Part shown: piece after piece, positions 63,611 through 64,000 of the stretch
How the letters are laid out: each line of letters starts with the position of its first letter
Position numbering within the stretch: position 1 is the first letter of the stretch
Assembly (NCBI GenBank): GCA_041391385.1
Contig: JAWKOD010000003.1
Span: forward strand, 310,001 to 374,000
DNA from: CANIGN01 sp041391385
GTDB lineage: Bacteria > Bdellovibrionota > UBA2428
DNA length: 64,000 bases
Reading direction: 5' to 3'
Position numbers and translations under genes: made by a program
The notes under the pieces: model-generated
The model's database searches: none
Told to the model about the DNA's origin: nothing
The model's input: the letters and a program-made list of their open reading frames with translations, nothing else

Positions 63611-64000
63611 ATGTGCCCGAAGCCCCATCTCGCCCTTCTATTCTCATTAGGTTTCGCCGTACTTGCAATTGCCCACCCCACTTGTCGAGAGCGTCTTACC
63701 GAACAGGCATGGAAATATCATGAAACTTCTCAACGTAAGACCCTCATTGGAAAAGAACTCTATCGTCCAGAGGCCCTGCAAAGAGTTGCTGAAAAAGCTC
63801 TCAGCTTGAAGGGAAGTGGCGAAGGTCCCATCCTTTCTATAGTCATTCCTGCCTATAGAGAAAGTGCACGTATTGCTCCTAGCATTGAGGCACTCAAGGA
63901 TTTTTTAGCTGATTACCCCATTGATGCAGAAATAATTATCGTGACCCAGCATCCTCCTGGCGAAGCACCCGACAGAACCTTCGACATAGCTTTACGGCGT
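63611..64000 (+). CDS. Family 2 glycosyltransferase, N-terminal part (runs off the window edge)
   Basis: 130 codons are visible from the ATG at 63611. After a hydrophobic segment (about 6-21, CPKPHLALLFSLGFAVLAIA in part) the sequence has LSIVIPAYRESARIAPSIE and AEIIIVTQHPPGEAP, the start of a GT-A family 2 domain of the dolichyl-phosphate-type group. The N-terminal segment could be a signal anchor. The rest, including the DxD motif, is outside the window, so the specificity is unknown. Confidence 0.65.
   Translation, partial: MCPKPHLALLFSLGFAVLAIAHPTCRERLTEQAWKYHETSQRKTLIGKELYRPEALQRVAEKALSLKGSGEGPILSIVIPAYRESARIAPSIEALKDFLADYPIDAEIIIVTQHPPGEAPDRTFDIALRR

Overview
The window is a dense, low-GC bacterial chromosome segment carrying ordinary core metabolism. 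LptD, acyl-lipid synthesis genes, TonB, rhomboid, many exported proteins and a DAP-lysine pathway show a Gram-negative cell with an LPS-type outer membrane. Overall gene content looks most like the Bdellovibrionota/Oligoflexia side of the former Deltaproteobacteria. That placement is an inference from gene content, not from a marker phylogeny. There is no prophage, insertion sequence or CRISPR array.

Layout. 1-4000 (minus): glycosyltransferase fragment, FAH-family hydrolase, NADP isocitrate dehydrogenase, pseudouridine synthase and an isolated rplC. 4180-10415 (plus): a complete mrpABCDEFG Na+/H+ antiporter operon followed by a DUF1275 protein. 10558-11918: two orphan genes, the second behind a clear sigma-54 promoter. 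12009-15926 (minus): nrdA-nrdB with a class Ic (Phe radical site, Chlamydia-like) small subunit, a strongly structured 5' leader and paired NrdR boxes. 16146-19263: CPA1 antiporter, a frameshifted propeller-like gene, tRNA-Cys. 19468-21780: fmdB-like gene, groES, groEL. 21951-28308: lytic transglycosylase, alcohol dehydrogenase, TauE exporter/LysR pair and several exported unknowns. 28407-29590: tRNA-Ser, an unassigned small RNA, RNase HI. 29599-38141: tail-specific protease, exonuclease III, methyltransferase, cutA and a livJHMGF branched-chain amino acid importer. 38196-39486: imperfect repeats, two small genes, khpA. 39524-42199: lptM-like lipoprotein, dapF, dapA, dapB, tRNA-Leu. 42209-47603: GT-C membrane protein, acyltransferase, TetR, DUF3095, inositol monophosphatase family. 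47628-57737 (minus): a long run of lptD, accD, rsmI, rhodanese, tonB, truA, asd, pssA, small acidic ORF, fbaB, rhomboid. 57842-64000: exported unknown, methyltransferase, glutathione-dependent formaldehyde oxidation pair, catalase-like protein, HExxH exported protein, glycosyltransferase fragment.

How the genes work together. The dap genes plus asd supply meso-diaminopimelate and lysine. lptD with the lptM-like lipoprotein, accD, pssA and the acyltransferase serve envelope assembly. The adhC and esterase genes remove formaldehyde. mrp and CPA1 handle sodium and pH.

An important caution: at least six genes (rplC, mrpD, the 17.4-19.0 kb gene, the transglycosylase, livH, livJ) are broken by one- or two-base indels, almost all in short homopolymers, while the protein sequence on both sides stays intact. 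Because rplC is essential, these look mainly like assembly or read errors rather than gene decay. The most interesting candidates for new biology are the nrdA leader RNA, the 28.6-28.8 kb small RNA, the sigma-54 driven basic membrane protein and the rplC SD-masking hairpin.
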